From Galerina marginata (lineage: Eukaryota; Basidiomycota; Agaricomycetes; Agaricales; Galerinaceae), in the NCBI GenBank assembly GCA_023014335.1, contig JAECYW010000008.1, positions 2,480,001 to 2,544,000 of the forward strand: 64,000 nt of DNA. The letters are read 5' to 3'. How positions within the stretch are numbered: position 1 is the first letter of the stretch; each line of letters opens with the position of its first letter. The notes under the pieces were generated by a model. It did not search any database and was not told the DNA's origin. It saw only the letters and a program-made list of their open reading frames with translations. This document shows positions 29,883-40,045 of the stretch, piece after piece. The position numbers and the translations under genes are program-made.

Positions 29883-31883
29883 ATGTCTACAGCAGAGGGC
29901 CGCCCTTCCCCTACCAATTCCACACACAACCGTTTGTCTGGTCAACAAGACAGCCCGATTCTCAAGCTGTCTCGGGACATACTTTGGAATATTTTTCTGA
30001 TCAACACGGAAAGCGAACACGAACCCCGACGACCACCAGCAAAAGCAGCTATACTGACCCTCAAGAATGAGTCGCAAATCTGTGCTTCTTGGAGAGATAT
30101 CATCGTCGACTCTCCTTCGCTGTGGGGGCGCGTCATCAATTTCCTTTATCTGGACCAGGACTTGTGGCGGGAAGAGGTTCTGCGCAGGACAGGCACTAGC
30201 GCGTGGCTCTACGTGAACGGCTGGAACGTCAATATAGAAGACATTGCCATACACATACTAGAGGAGAACTGGCACAGGGTGCGATCGCTCGACATCGAAC
30301 TGCCGTACTCCAAGCCCAGAAATAAAAGCATCAATACATTGGTTCTAATCCTATAGCTAGCTGAAAGTCAACCTATGGCGAATGCTGGAGATCAACCTAT
30401 GAGCCGTTGATTCTGCAGAATACCGTTAGGATGGAAATCAACCAAATCCCGTTGAGAATTCAGCGGAGCCGGCCATTTTCGAGCTTAGGATGCTTTTGTC
30501 CATTTTAGATTGAAAAGCATCCTAGCTGGCACCAACCTACCCCGAGCTCAAAATCAACCAGCGCTCGTTGAAAATCAACCAAAGGTGCGCTTCTTAACAT
30601 CCTGGCGCAGGTTGAGGGATAGGTTGAAATCCAACCTAGGCGGTTACCACAGTGACATCGAACTGCCGTTCTCCGAGCCCAGCAGTGTCTTCGACCGCGA
30701 TTCTCGTCTGTGGCCCCTGCTTCAGCGACCGGCATCCGTCCTTGCGCGGTTTCGCACAACGAATCCGGCAACGGCTGAATCCAAGATCATCTCACCCAAC
30801 GACTTTCTATTATTCAACGATTTTGCACCCATGCTCAGGATGCTTTCCGCGCCTGGTATTCAATTTAGCTTGCAAGCACCTTGGACATCGAGGATTTGCC
30901 ATCTCGCCCTTAGCTCTCCGGTTCCTTATCACGAACTACTCACTGCTCTTATTGATATGCCTCTCCTCCAAGTACTGGAGGATCTTAGAGCCAATGCTAT
31001 CACAAATGGGGACCCCACCCAAGTGACTACATCCAGCTTCATGTTACCCAGGCTCACAAAGATCACCATACAAACTTCCGCGAATATGAGCCCTTATATG
31101 TCCTTTCTAAATCACCTCACCACAAATGCTGGGCGCTGTTTGGATTTTAGCTTCACGCCTTTCAACCCCGCCCGCTTGCTGAACCCAGAAGCGTTGGTCG
31201 CTGCAACCCATGTCCTGTCAACACATGCAAAATATGCCAACGCAAAGGCCACACAGGTCAACCTCCTTCTCAACAGCCAACATTTTTCATTCATCGCATC
31301 AGTCAACGCCGAACCAGTTCTGCGTTTCAACCTGGATCAGAGGCGCACCCCCAATACCTTCCCAGATGGCACTCTCAAGGACCTCCTCTCCGCCTTGGGG
31401 TCCTCCAAACCTGTCCTAGCGCGCAAACTTTCTCTAGACATAAGTTTTAACAGTCGCGACATCTTCGCGATCATTCCGAAAATGATAGAATTCACGGTAT
31501 CGCTTAATTTTGTCCAGGAGCTCACTGTGACGCTGGCCACATTCTCTTTCCTCCGCATATTCTCGAATGAAGTTCAGGAGAGAGGGTTACCGCAGCTTCG
31601 GTTGCTTTCCATATGTTATGGCTCCCGCAGTGCTCTTGCAAGGTATGAGGTCAATGAAATACACAATTTCCTCGTCTCCAGACTGCAGCGAGGGATGCCA
31701 ATTTCGATGCTCTCCATCCTCACGGATCAGCATTCGGCTGGAGATTTTCAGTTCCTGGAAGATATCCCGGGACTGAAAGTAGAGATCTCTTTGAATGGGC
31801 ATCGTGAGGTGGTATACACATGTGGGAATGGGACACCAGAGGTGTTAATTGTTCAACATTCACGAAGTGACTCGCCGTTCTGA
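29883..31883 (+). pseudogene. F-box/LRR-type protein, copy 2, interrupted
   Basis: The first part (29883 to about 30319) is nearly identical to copy 3, and the second part (about 30654-31883) continues the same protein family to the conserved C-terminal EVVYTCGNGTPEVLIV block. Between them lies 334 bp of unrelated sequence with a stop codon at 30354-30356, and a 29-bp stretch of the gene is present on both sides. The displacement between the two direct copies is 363 bp, a multiple of three, but the stop inside prevents translation through. No GT-AG intron removes it. The 3' half alone is open from 30510. Confidence 0.8.
30320..30653. mobile_element. 334-bp insertion in F-box copy 2
   Basis: It is flanked by 29-bp direct repeats (30291-30319 and 30654-30682, two mismatches, beginning GACATCGAACTGCCG). 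The interior has seven or more TCAACC/GGTTGA motifs in both orientations, including the palindrome AGGTTG-AAATC-CAACCT, and a 12-bp stem hairpin (TAGGATGCTTTT, 30486-30497, pairing with 30523-30534). It has no coding capacity. It could be an old insertion or a product of unequal recombination; terminal inverted repeats are not convincing. Confidence 0.55.
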
Positions 31884-33143
31884 ATCTCTGCTGGTTTCTC
31901 GAGGTTCTGCGACATATTATTATTAATTCTGGCTTTGAGGAACCTAGCACGTATTTGTGATCCTTTCCAGGCGAAGGGTGCTGCAGGGAGGTCACCATGG
32001 CTAACGATCTATAGCTTTGGACACTGTCTTCTACCTGCAAAAAATATGCACTCCCCCATATAAATAAGCCGCACGTACGTAGTGCAAGTTATTTACGAGG
32101 CTTGTTTGTACTATCAAATATATTCAGATTACCGTGTTGAAATTGAACTGATGACGTAGCATAGCCAGGTGAATACGGCATCCGTCCTGATCAGGCACGC
32201 CTTTCTTCTCCATGATTACCTGCACCTCTTTAGCGTCGCAGGATACCTCAGGTTACAACGTCAAGGCCCAGACACTCACCTATCTCATATGCCCCGCATA
32301 AGCCATTCCGTGTCAGAGGTATCGCCCTTGCAGTGTTGGGAATTAATCGCCTCTCATCCTGTCATTTCACTGCGGCCAAATTCATGTCCAGACCCCTTTG
32401 CTAGGTAGTAAGTGATTCCCATAAGCTGTCTCCGTCCTAAATGTTTGAATATATAGTGATCACGACTCCATTAACTTGAATATCATTGGAATCTCTCGGC
32501 CTCTCCGCGTCATTCTGAATCCTTGACTTACATGTTCCACCCATAGCCATCGGTGCTTAATCGATGCCCACTACGTTCGCGCATGAAGCTCTCGCTAATT
32601 TTTTTTTACATTGCCATGAGGCCGATTGCGAATTCACCTGACTGCCTCGATTCTGTCAGTCCCCAGCTTGTCAAGGAGTCTGCGAAAACAAACAGCTTTT
32701 TATGGCCATTTGATGATCCTTTAGTTCTTCTGCGATGTCAATCCTCTGGGTCGGTGGAACGGTTCCACCAATTTACTTGGTCGTCTATGCCTGGTCCAAG
32801 AATCTCTCAGCCATCTTCACTTCTATGTCCTCATGGTACAAATCACTCTCTAATTTTATTCCATGGCTATGGAACCAATCGCAAGCTCGCCCGAGTATCA
32901 AGGCTTTATCAAAACACACAGTTTTGGATTCTATTTCACGGCCACGGCCCACATAATAATCTTCTAAAATTCATACAGTAAATGAGCGTCAATTGTTTTG
33001 GGTCGGCTATTTTTGGCGCTCTGACAGCAAGAATTTTACATACCTTAAAGCAGGCACGCCTCAGGGTCCCCGCAGACAATCGTCGCCATACGAATCCTCT
33101 CCGCCACCAATAATGCAGCTGCCCCCCATCTACCACCACCGCC
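31884..33143. other. intergenic: duplicated F-box 3' flank and array copies
   Basis: 32044-32270 is repeated downstream of F-box copy 3 (36340-36605; shared GTACGTAGTGCAAGT, GATGACGTAGC, CCTGATCAGGCACG). 32274-32390 matches 27574-27690. 32500-32950 holds one and a half divergent units of the repeat array found at 19.7-20.9 kb (GCTCTCGCTAATTTTTTTTT, GCGAATTCACCTGACTGCCT, CTCTCTAATTTTATTCCATGG). No gene is seen. Confidence 0.7.
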
Positions 33144-34127
33144 ATGTCCTCCCTCTCCCCAACAGCATGTATCCAGCCCAACCCCGACATCTCCGGCATC
33201 GGTGTGCGCGTCTCAATCTACGCCCAGGCCTTTCTCAGCCTCGTCCCCCTCGCCATCTTCGCCATGGACGGCGAGATCACGCTGGAAGAAAGCCTTGCGA
33301 TCAACGACATCGTCATGACCAACGAGCTCACCGCCTGCGCGCTGCTAGTCTCCGCCATCATCCAGGCTAGGACGTACGGGCTCAGCACGTACCACGCGAA
33401 CATCGTGCTCGTGCTCAGCTGGATCACCTTTGTGCCGTGCATGGCTACGGCGTATTTCGGGCCTGTGCTCAATAGAAAGCTGATGGAATCGCAGTCGGAG
33501 GCAGACATGAAGTTTAGAAAGAGGGTCGCGTGGAAGCTCCATCTGAGGGGACTGGTGGTTTGGGTCCACTACATCGCCGTCGCTGGGCTTGGGATATGGG
33601 TCTGGAGCGACGTGAAGACATTCGGAAGCCAGCTGAACTGCACCCCGCGGACGTTCGTCCTCATCTTCGGGTACAACATCCCGGTGACAAACCAGGGGCT
33701 CCGGGTCGTCGCGCTCTACCTCTACGGGAGCTTCGCGCTCTCGGCGGCGATTGTCCCCGTGTACATCCCTTTCATGCAGTACCGCCAGCGCCGTCGCGCG
33801 CGTCGTGCCCCGCCCAGACCCGAGTCGCCGTCTGACGTGGATTCGTACACCCGAAATCGGACGGAAAAACGGAATATGAGGACGTGGTGTCTCATCCTCC
33901 TCCTCGCAGCAGGCACGGAGATCCTCTTCGTCGCTAGTACGGAGGTGTTGATTATGCGGAGCAAAGGGCTGGTGCAGCTCGGCGAGTCCCAGTGGACTTT
34001 CGGGCAGTCCCTTGCTGTCTTTTTGGTTCTTATCCCGCTCGTAAGCACGATCGGGGAGCTGCAAAAGGGTTATGAAGAGCTGCTCGAGAAAAGAAAGCGA
34101 CAGCCTCTGCAACCACGAGAGGCCTAG
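33144..34127 (+). CDS. multi-spanning membrane protein of unknown function, 327 aa
   Basis: A single open exon starts MSSLSPTACIQPNPDISGIG. The NPDISGIGVR.SIYAQ N-terminal block is one I recognise from unnamed agaricomycete membrane proteins. Hydrophobic segments lie at about residues 22-42 (AQAFLSLVPLAIFAM), 60-75, 84-104 (NIVLVLSWITFVPCMATAYF), 133-155, 168-180, 192-212 (VVALYLYGSFALSAAIVPVYI), 247-262 (WCLILLLAAGTEILFVAS) and 286-302 (SLAVFLVLIPLVSTIG), so seven or eight spans are likely. A basic loop (QRRRARRAPPRPES) follows the sixth. No transporter or receptor signature was recognised. Part of its 3' end is duplicated twice nearby. Confidence 0.75.
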   Translation: MSSLSPTACIQPNPDISGIGVRVSIYAQAFLSLVPLAIFAMDGEITLEESLAINDIVMTNELTACALLVSAIIQARTYGLSTYHANIVLVLSWITFVPCMATAYFGPVLNRKLMESQSEADMKFRKRVAWKLHLRGLVVWVHYIAVAGLGIWVWSDVKTFGSQLNCTPRTFVLIFGYNIPVTNQGLRVVALYLYGSFALSAAIVPVYIPFMQYRQRRRARRAPPRPESPSDVDSYTRNRTEKRNMRTWCLILLLAAGTEILFVASTEVLIMRSKGLVQLGESQWTFGQSLAVFLVLIPLVSTIGELQKGYEELLEKRKRQPLQPREA

Positions 34128-34189
34128 GATGATTGCCATTATAGCACACTAGACTATCACCATCCCCCTCATCTCCCTATGAAACTTGC

Positions 34190-34335
34190 TCTTTGTCACC
34201 TGCGAACTGCCGGCCTGGAGCAAATGGCTTGTGCAGTCGAGCGAGGCGCAGTGGTCTTTTGGGCGGTCCCTTGCTGACTTTTAGTCCTGATCCTGCTTGT
34301 CAGTTGGAGTTCCAACTTCGGCTGTCTGAGAGGAG
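34190..34335 (+). pseudogene. 3'-end remnant of the adjacent membrane protein gene
   Basis: GGAGCAAATGGCTTGTGCAG and CAGTGGTCTTTTGGGCGGTC match GGAGCAAAGGGCTGGTGCAG and CAGTGGACTTTCGGGCAGTC in the gene at 33.96-34.05 kb. The frame has a stop (TTTTAG). The F-box copy 3 upstream flank follows it, so the remnant and the F-box were copied together. Confidence 0.8.
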
Positions 34336-34616
34336 GCCGACTCGGAGGGAGCTGTGATGAGTATGAAATAATGGAAAATCATCGTCTGTGATGTGTGGCA
34401 GAACGGTTGAATAAGTATATTCCTTTTCCGCTCGGTCTTCCTCCTGTAATAAGATTCTACATGGTACTATAGAGTATACATGTTTATCCTATACGTATGA
34501 ATTGAATTTTTAAGTAATGATTAAATGGATGAATGGATGGGTTTCCTTGGGGTTTCCGTTTCAACAGGCGGAGTGGCTGTGCAATTTTCTCTTCCAACTT
34601 CGACGACGTCAAGGCC

Positions 34617-36251
34617 ATGTCTACAGCAGAGGCCCGCCCTTCCCATACCAATTCCACACACAACCGTTTGTCTGGTCAACAGGACAGCCCGATCCTCAAG
34701 CTGTCTCGGGACATACTTTGGAATATTTTTCTGATCAACACGGAAAGCGAACACGAACCCCATCGACCACCAGCAAAAGCAGCTATCCTGACTCTCAAGG
34801 ATGAGTCGCACGTCTGTTCTTCTTGGAGAGATATCATCGTCGACTCTCCTTCACTGTGGGGGCGCGTCATCAATTTCCTTTATCTGGACCAGGACTTGTG
34901 GCGGGAAGAGGTTCTGCGCAGGACAGGCACTAGCGCGTGGCTCTACGTGAACGGCTGGAACGTCAATATAGAAGACATTGCCATACACATACTAGAGGAG
35001 AACTGGCACAGGGTGCGATCGCTCGACATCGAACTGCCGTACTCCAAGCCCAGAAGCATCTTCGAAAGCGATTCTCGTCTGTGGCCCCTGCTTCAGCGAC
35101 CGGCACCCGTCCTGGCGCGGTTTCTCACAACGAATCCGGCAACTGCTAAATCCACGATCATCTCACCCCGCGATTTCCGATTATTCAACGATTTTGCACC
35201 TATGCTCAGGATGTTTTCCGCGCCTGGTATTCACTTCAGGTTGCAAGCACCTTGGACATCGAGGATTCGCCATCTTACCCTTAACCCTCCGGTGGCTTAC
35301 CATGAACTACTCGCCGCTCTTACTAATATGCCTCTCCTCCAAGTACTAGAGGATCTGAGAGCCAATGCTATCACAAATGGAGACCCCATCCCAGTGACTA
35401 CACCCCGCCTCACGCTACCTAGGCTCACAAAAATCACCATAGAAACGTCTGCAGATATAAGCCCATATATGTCCTTTCTAAATCACCTCAACCCAGATGC
35501 TAGACGCTGTTTGGAATTTGACTGGGTGCTTCTCAAACCCGAGTACTCGCCGAACGCAGAAGTTTTGGCCGCTGTAACCCAGGTCCTGTCCACACACGCA
35601 AAATTTGCCAACTTGGCAGAGGCCACAAACATCGAGCTCATCCTTTACAACCAAAGTTTCTCGTTCATCGCATCGGCCAACACGGAACCTGTTCTCCGTT
35701 TTAACCTGGATCTGAATTACACGTACAATGTCTTCCCAGATGGCACATTCAAAAGCCTCCTCTCCGCCTTGGAGTTTTCCAAACCTTTGAAGGCATGCAA
35801 TCTTTCTCTGGACATAAGTCTTGATGGTTGTGGCCTCTCGGTGTCCCATCCGAAATTCATAGAATTCATGGGATCACTTCACTTTGTCCAAAAGCTCACC
35901 GTGACCTTCGAGACCTTTGACTTCCTCCGCGAATTCTCGAATGAAGTGCAGGAGCCAGTATTGCCACAACTTCAATTGCTTTCAACACATTATAACTCCC
36001 TCATTGCATCAGGTACCGTCAGCGACGCTCATGCATTCCTCATGTCCAGACTGCAGCAAGGGAAGCCAATCCCTGTGTTCTCCATCCGGATGGCTTACGA
36101 TTCGTCAGGAGACTTCCAGTCTCTAGAAGATATCCCTGGCCTCGAAGTAGAAATCTCTTCGTATGGATGCCCTGATGTGGTGTACGTATGTGGGAGTGGG
36201 ACACCAGACGTGTTACTTGTTGACTGCAGACGAAGGAACTCGTCCCATTGA
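34617..36251 (+). CDS. F-box/LRR-type protein, copy 3, 544 aa
   Basis: A single exon of the same length as copy 1 starts MSTAEARPSHTNST; upstream in-frame methionines are not conserved. It carries the F-box core LKLSRDILWNIFLINTESEH and CSSWRDIIVDSPSLWGRVI, then leucine-rich repeats (MPLLQVLEDLRANAITNGDP, TLPRLTKITIETSADISPYM) and the conserved end DVVYVCGSGTPDVLLVDC. The first 450 bp are almost identical to copy 2, indicating recent duplication or gene conversion. Predicted role: SCF adaptor. The frame is intact. Confidence 0.87.
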   Translation: MSTAEARPSHTNSTHNRLSGQQDSPILKLSRDILWNIFLINTESEHEPHRPPAKAAILTLKDESHVCSSWRDIIVDSPSLWGRVINFLYLDQDLWREEVLRRTGTSAWLYVNGWNVNIEDIAIHILEENWHRVRSLDIELPYSKPRSIFESDSRLWPLLQRPAPVLARFLTTNPATAKSTIISPRDFRLFNDFAPMLRMFSAPGIHFRLQAPWTSRIRHLTLNPPVAYHELLAALTNMPLLQVLEDLRANAITNGDPIPVTTPRLTLPRLTKITIETSADISPYMSFLNHLNPDARRCLEFDWVLLKPEYSPNAEVLAAVTQVLSTHAKFANLAEATNIELILYNQSFSFIASANTEPVLRFNLDLNYTYNVFPDGTFKSLLSALEFSKPLKACNLSLDISLDGCGLSVSHPKFIEFMGSLHFVQKLTVTFETFDFLREFSNEVQEPVLPQLQLLSTHYNSLIASGTVSDAHAFLMSRLQQGKPIPVFSIRMAYDSSGDFQSLEDIPGLEVEISSYGCPDVVYVCGSGTPDVLLVDCRRRNSSH

Positions 36252-36953
36252 ATCTCTGCTGGTTTGTCGAGTTCCTGCGACGTATTAATTCTGGTGTCAT
36301 AGAACTTACTCCAAAATTTCACGTCTTTGACCTAGCTTGCATTTGCATAATATATATGCAGCCACATGTACGTAGTGCAAGTCATTTACAAACCCTTTCT
36401 CGATGCTATCAAATATATTTGTATTACCGTAACTTAGCCCTAGATAGATGGACAAGTTGAAAATTGGACTGATGACGTAGCCCAGCATGGTCCTGATCAG
36501 GCACGGCTGTGTATCATCTCTGCTCTTGCCTTTATCCTTCTCAACGATTGCCTGCACCTCCTCAGCGTCGCAGAATGCCTCAAGCTACAATTTCAAGCCT
36601 CAAGGCCCAGAAAATATGACCATGTCTTCTACCATTTTTAGCAAACTTTGCAAAACCTCCGCTTCGGATGAAAGAGGCTGTCCATCCAGCGCTTGGTGGG
36701 GTTCTCGCGGCGATCGATGTCTGTTCTTTGCCCAACTTGTCTAAGAAATTCGTTTTGGAAATTCTGACGATGGGCCTTGAAGAAAAAGGAGGCAGGAGAG
36801 TAAGTACGCCGGGCTTATCGCGGAAATCGATATGGACGAGGCAGTGCTTGTCCAGCCTGGTGACGTCCCGATTTAAATTTTGCCCCACCCATCGGACGGT
36901 GCGAAAGGAACGCCTTCGCTTGGGGCGAGATACTTATACATGGAAAAGCAGCA
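36252..36953. other. duplicated 3' flank, no gene
   Basis: 36340-36605 is the second copy of the F-box 3' flank at 32044-32270. 36606-36953 shows short frames only and should include the promoter of the permease gene. Confidence 0.55.
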
Positions 36954-39107
36954 ATGGGAGAATGGAATGCACCGTACAACGCTTTTGACCTCCCTCTCAC
37001 TGTCAAATTTTTTGCTATGGTCTCGGGCCCAGCCATCGCCACGTTAGTGGTGTTCATCCTATCTATAATCTGCGTAATACACTCCTTCTCTTTCACCGGT
37101 CCCCTTGCCTCTTCCTTACCTCGGCCTGCGTCGCACTCGCATCCACCTTAACCTCACCACAGCTCCTATCATCGCCATCCTCGTTCTATGGGCCGCACAA
37201 TGTTTGGGCCCACTCGAAGTGAGCAATTTCCCAGAATACGCATACATGAACGTTTGCTAACTGCGTACTTAATTTTATCAGATTAGAGATGGTATCGTGT
37301 ACGCCATTTCTCTCTCTCGAACCTCGATGTCTAGTTCCGTCTCTCTGATAACACCGCGTTTTTATAGTGGTACAGACGGCGTCAAGCCATACAATATCCT
37401 TATCCTCTTTTTCACCCTCGCCTACATGGCCATCACCCTTGACATTACTGGCGTCCTACAAGCCGCTGCATTCTGGGTCTCCAATAAGGGCGGCTCCAAC
37501 GGACGCAGGCTCTTTCTCTATTTCTACATGATGCTGACTGTTCTGAGCGTGGTTCTGGGAAACGACCCTGTTATTTTAAGCGGGACGGCGTTTTTGGTTT
37601 ATTATACCAAAGCTAACGAGGTAAGTCAAATCGTTTCGTCCTGTCAAGTTCCACTATGACAGGAAAAATACTTTCCATAAATCTGCGATGATAACCAGCT
37701 CAACCCCATTGCCTGGCTCATATCCGAATTCGCGGCCGCCAACACCGCGTCCATGGTCCTCTTCGTCGGGAACCCCACAAACGTGGTCATTTGCGAAGGC
37801 TTCTCCGTTAACAATGCAGCTTTTACTGCGTACACCATCCTTCCCTTCCTCGCGTGCAGCCTGACATGCTATTTCGCTCTTTTCGCTCAATTTCACAAAG
37901 CTAAATACGTGCCTAAGAAGTTAAACGTAGCAACCGACCTAGACCCTCGCTCCGTTCTGCTCGACCCCACCTGGCGCGTGGGTAGGCAGTGTGTTGCTCT
38001 TGACTTGTTTGGTGGTTATCATCGTGGTTAGCTTCTTTCATGTGGACGTCTGGAAGATCAGCTTGCCGTTTGCTGTTGCCAAGTTTGCGTACGATTTGGG
38101 TTGGGATCACTATCGGTCTGTGAAGGGCATCGACTTTAATGGAGGACGGCGGGGACGAAAAGAGAAGAATATTAACGAAGACTTGAGCAATGCTGAGGAT
38201 GACATTCGTGCGTCGCGAATTGGCGCAGCATAATGGCCAAGCGCATGTTCATGCAGCGAAGCCTGACGACCATTTTGCATCTGCCGATGGGAACGAGGAC
38301 GAAGGGGTGTCGCCACCGCGCGCTGTGACATTCGATGAGCCCAAGAACGGTCTTGAATCCGCCGATCCTAGTTTGCAGTCCATCCCGTCCTTAGTGCCCT
38401 CCCCATCTGAGACCCGAAATAACACGCGTTCCAATACCGCCAACACCGTGACCACGACCACAAGTCCCTCCTGCCTCGGAGTCAACCACAACCGCCCCGC
38501 CAGTCTTTACCCTTTCCCTTCCTCTCCAAAACGCGTCTCGTTTTCAATTCGCACAAGCACCGCTTCCAGTCTCACTTCCCTACCCTTGCCACAGGCCTTC
38601 CCCCGCCTTCCGTTTGCCCTTATCCCTTTCGCATTTTCCCAATTCATACTGATCCAAGCGCTCGCGTCCCAAGGCTGGATCACCATATTCGCGCCGCTGG
38701 CTGGTAATCATGACTGGAAGGCAGATTTATCCCACAATATGGGTAGTCGGCGTGCTCGGCGTGCTGCTATGTAACATGAGCGGCACGAATATCGGCGCGA
38801 CGATTTTGCTGACCAAGGTCGTGCGAGCGGCCACTGTGTCCGCTGCTGCAGGAGCCCAATGTTACTGCGAATTTAGATCGCGTTTAATAGGAGCGCAGCC
38901 ATCGCACTCGCGGTCGCGTCAAATATTGGCGCTGTGTCATTCACGTTCTCAGCATCGCTCGCTGGGCTCTTGTGGAAGCAGATCCTTTTACAGAAAGGGA
39001 TAAAAGTGCGGCAGGTGACGTTTGCGAGGTGGAATTTGGCGCCAGTGGTGGTGATGACCGCTGTTGGGCTAGGGGTTGTGTGTGCGGAGATGGCAGTTCT
39101 CTTTTAA
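36954..39107 (+). pseudogene. ArsB/NhaD-type ion permease gene with several frameshifts
   Basis: Recognisable blocks in order: LVVFILSIICVIHSF, LRRTRIHLNLTTAPIIAILV, EIRDGIV (exon ends 37288, next exon from 37370), GTDGVKPYNILILFFTLAYM, DITGVLQAAAFWVS, LGNDPVILSGTAFLVYY, then after an intron (37621-37698) LNPIAWLISEFAAANTASMV and FVGNPTNVVICEGF, VDVWKISLPFAVAKFAYDLG, LCNMSGTNIGATILLTKVVR and AVASNIGAVSFTFSASLAGL, ending at 39107. This is the CitMHS/ArsB-NhaD fold of multi-spanning anion or Na+/H+ transporters. The reading frame changes without an intron at about 37098, 37970, 38210, 38710 and 38830-38895, so it cannot give one protein as written. ATG choice (36954 or 37017) is uncertain. Confidence 0.8.
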
Positions 39108-39899
39108 GGCTTTAGCGGTTTGTGTAGAGGGAAGGGAGGGAAAGGGTTAGCCCACCAACCATTCGGACCTGATTTTTTTTAGACACCTTCGGGCCAAGAC
39201 GTCTAAGGAAGACGCGTAGATGGACACTACACGCTGAACCTGTAAGACAACCATAGTGGAGTGGTTAACTAACCGTGTTGGATATTGGATTTAGGCGACA
39301 AAACAAAGTGACTCCTCGCGTCGTCCCAGTAATTTCCGACGTCCTCGAACATCCAAAATATCTTTAGTGCTCGCCTAGACGACCTTCCCTTTTGCGCCGG
39401 TAAGCTCCGGTGGGATATGTGTCCTCTCTGGAAGAATGGGTGTTGGCTGGGCTAGTCGCCTCTCGGTATAGGTGTATTTATCATGTTATTCTTGCATCAC
39501 GGGCTGTTCAGTTCGCCCTTACGATAGCCCTTAGACTCGCTATATCATCATCGGTAATTGATTGCACAAATTTATAATCAGTACTTATTGGAGTCGTTGT
39601 GGTTGCGAATTCCCTCACCGTAGGTATGCTTTGGCACTACTTACTCGTGTGGAGGCGAGTTAAGACGTTACCGGTTCCTCCACAATTTACTAATGTAAGT
39701 CTATGTTCAAGCTGTGATGTCAGGCAAGTCTGCAACCTGGGTACCATTCTTGACATAGGAATCTGCGAAGTGAATCCTAATTGTACCCTATTCTAAAAGT
39801 ATTTTTGATATTCCAATAACTTGAGATACATACAACGACCGGTGGCATAACTTGCTCCACATGGTTCAAGGCTTGAAAACAAAGTATCTGTGAAAGCGA
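39108..39899. other. no gene recognised
   Basis: AT-rich intergenic sequence. The right part (39760-39899) matches the 3' flank of the second glycosyltransferase copy, showing that the UGT duplication included it. Confidence 0.5.
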
Positions 39900-40045
39900 T
39901 TATACATACTTCTCCAAGAATGAATGCAACTCCATCCTGCTTATCCCGTCCTTCTGCCACGCTTCAGCGAATTTCTCTTTGATGTCTTCAGCATTCTTTT
40001 GTAGCTCCTCTCCTTTCTGACCCCGACAAGCAGCGATGACTTCTC

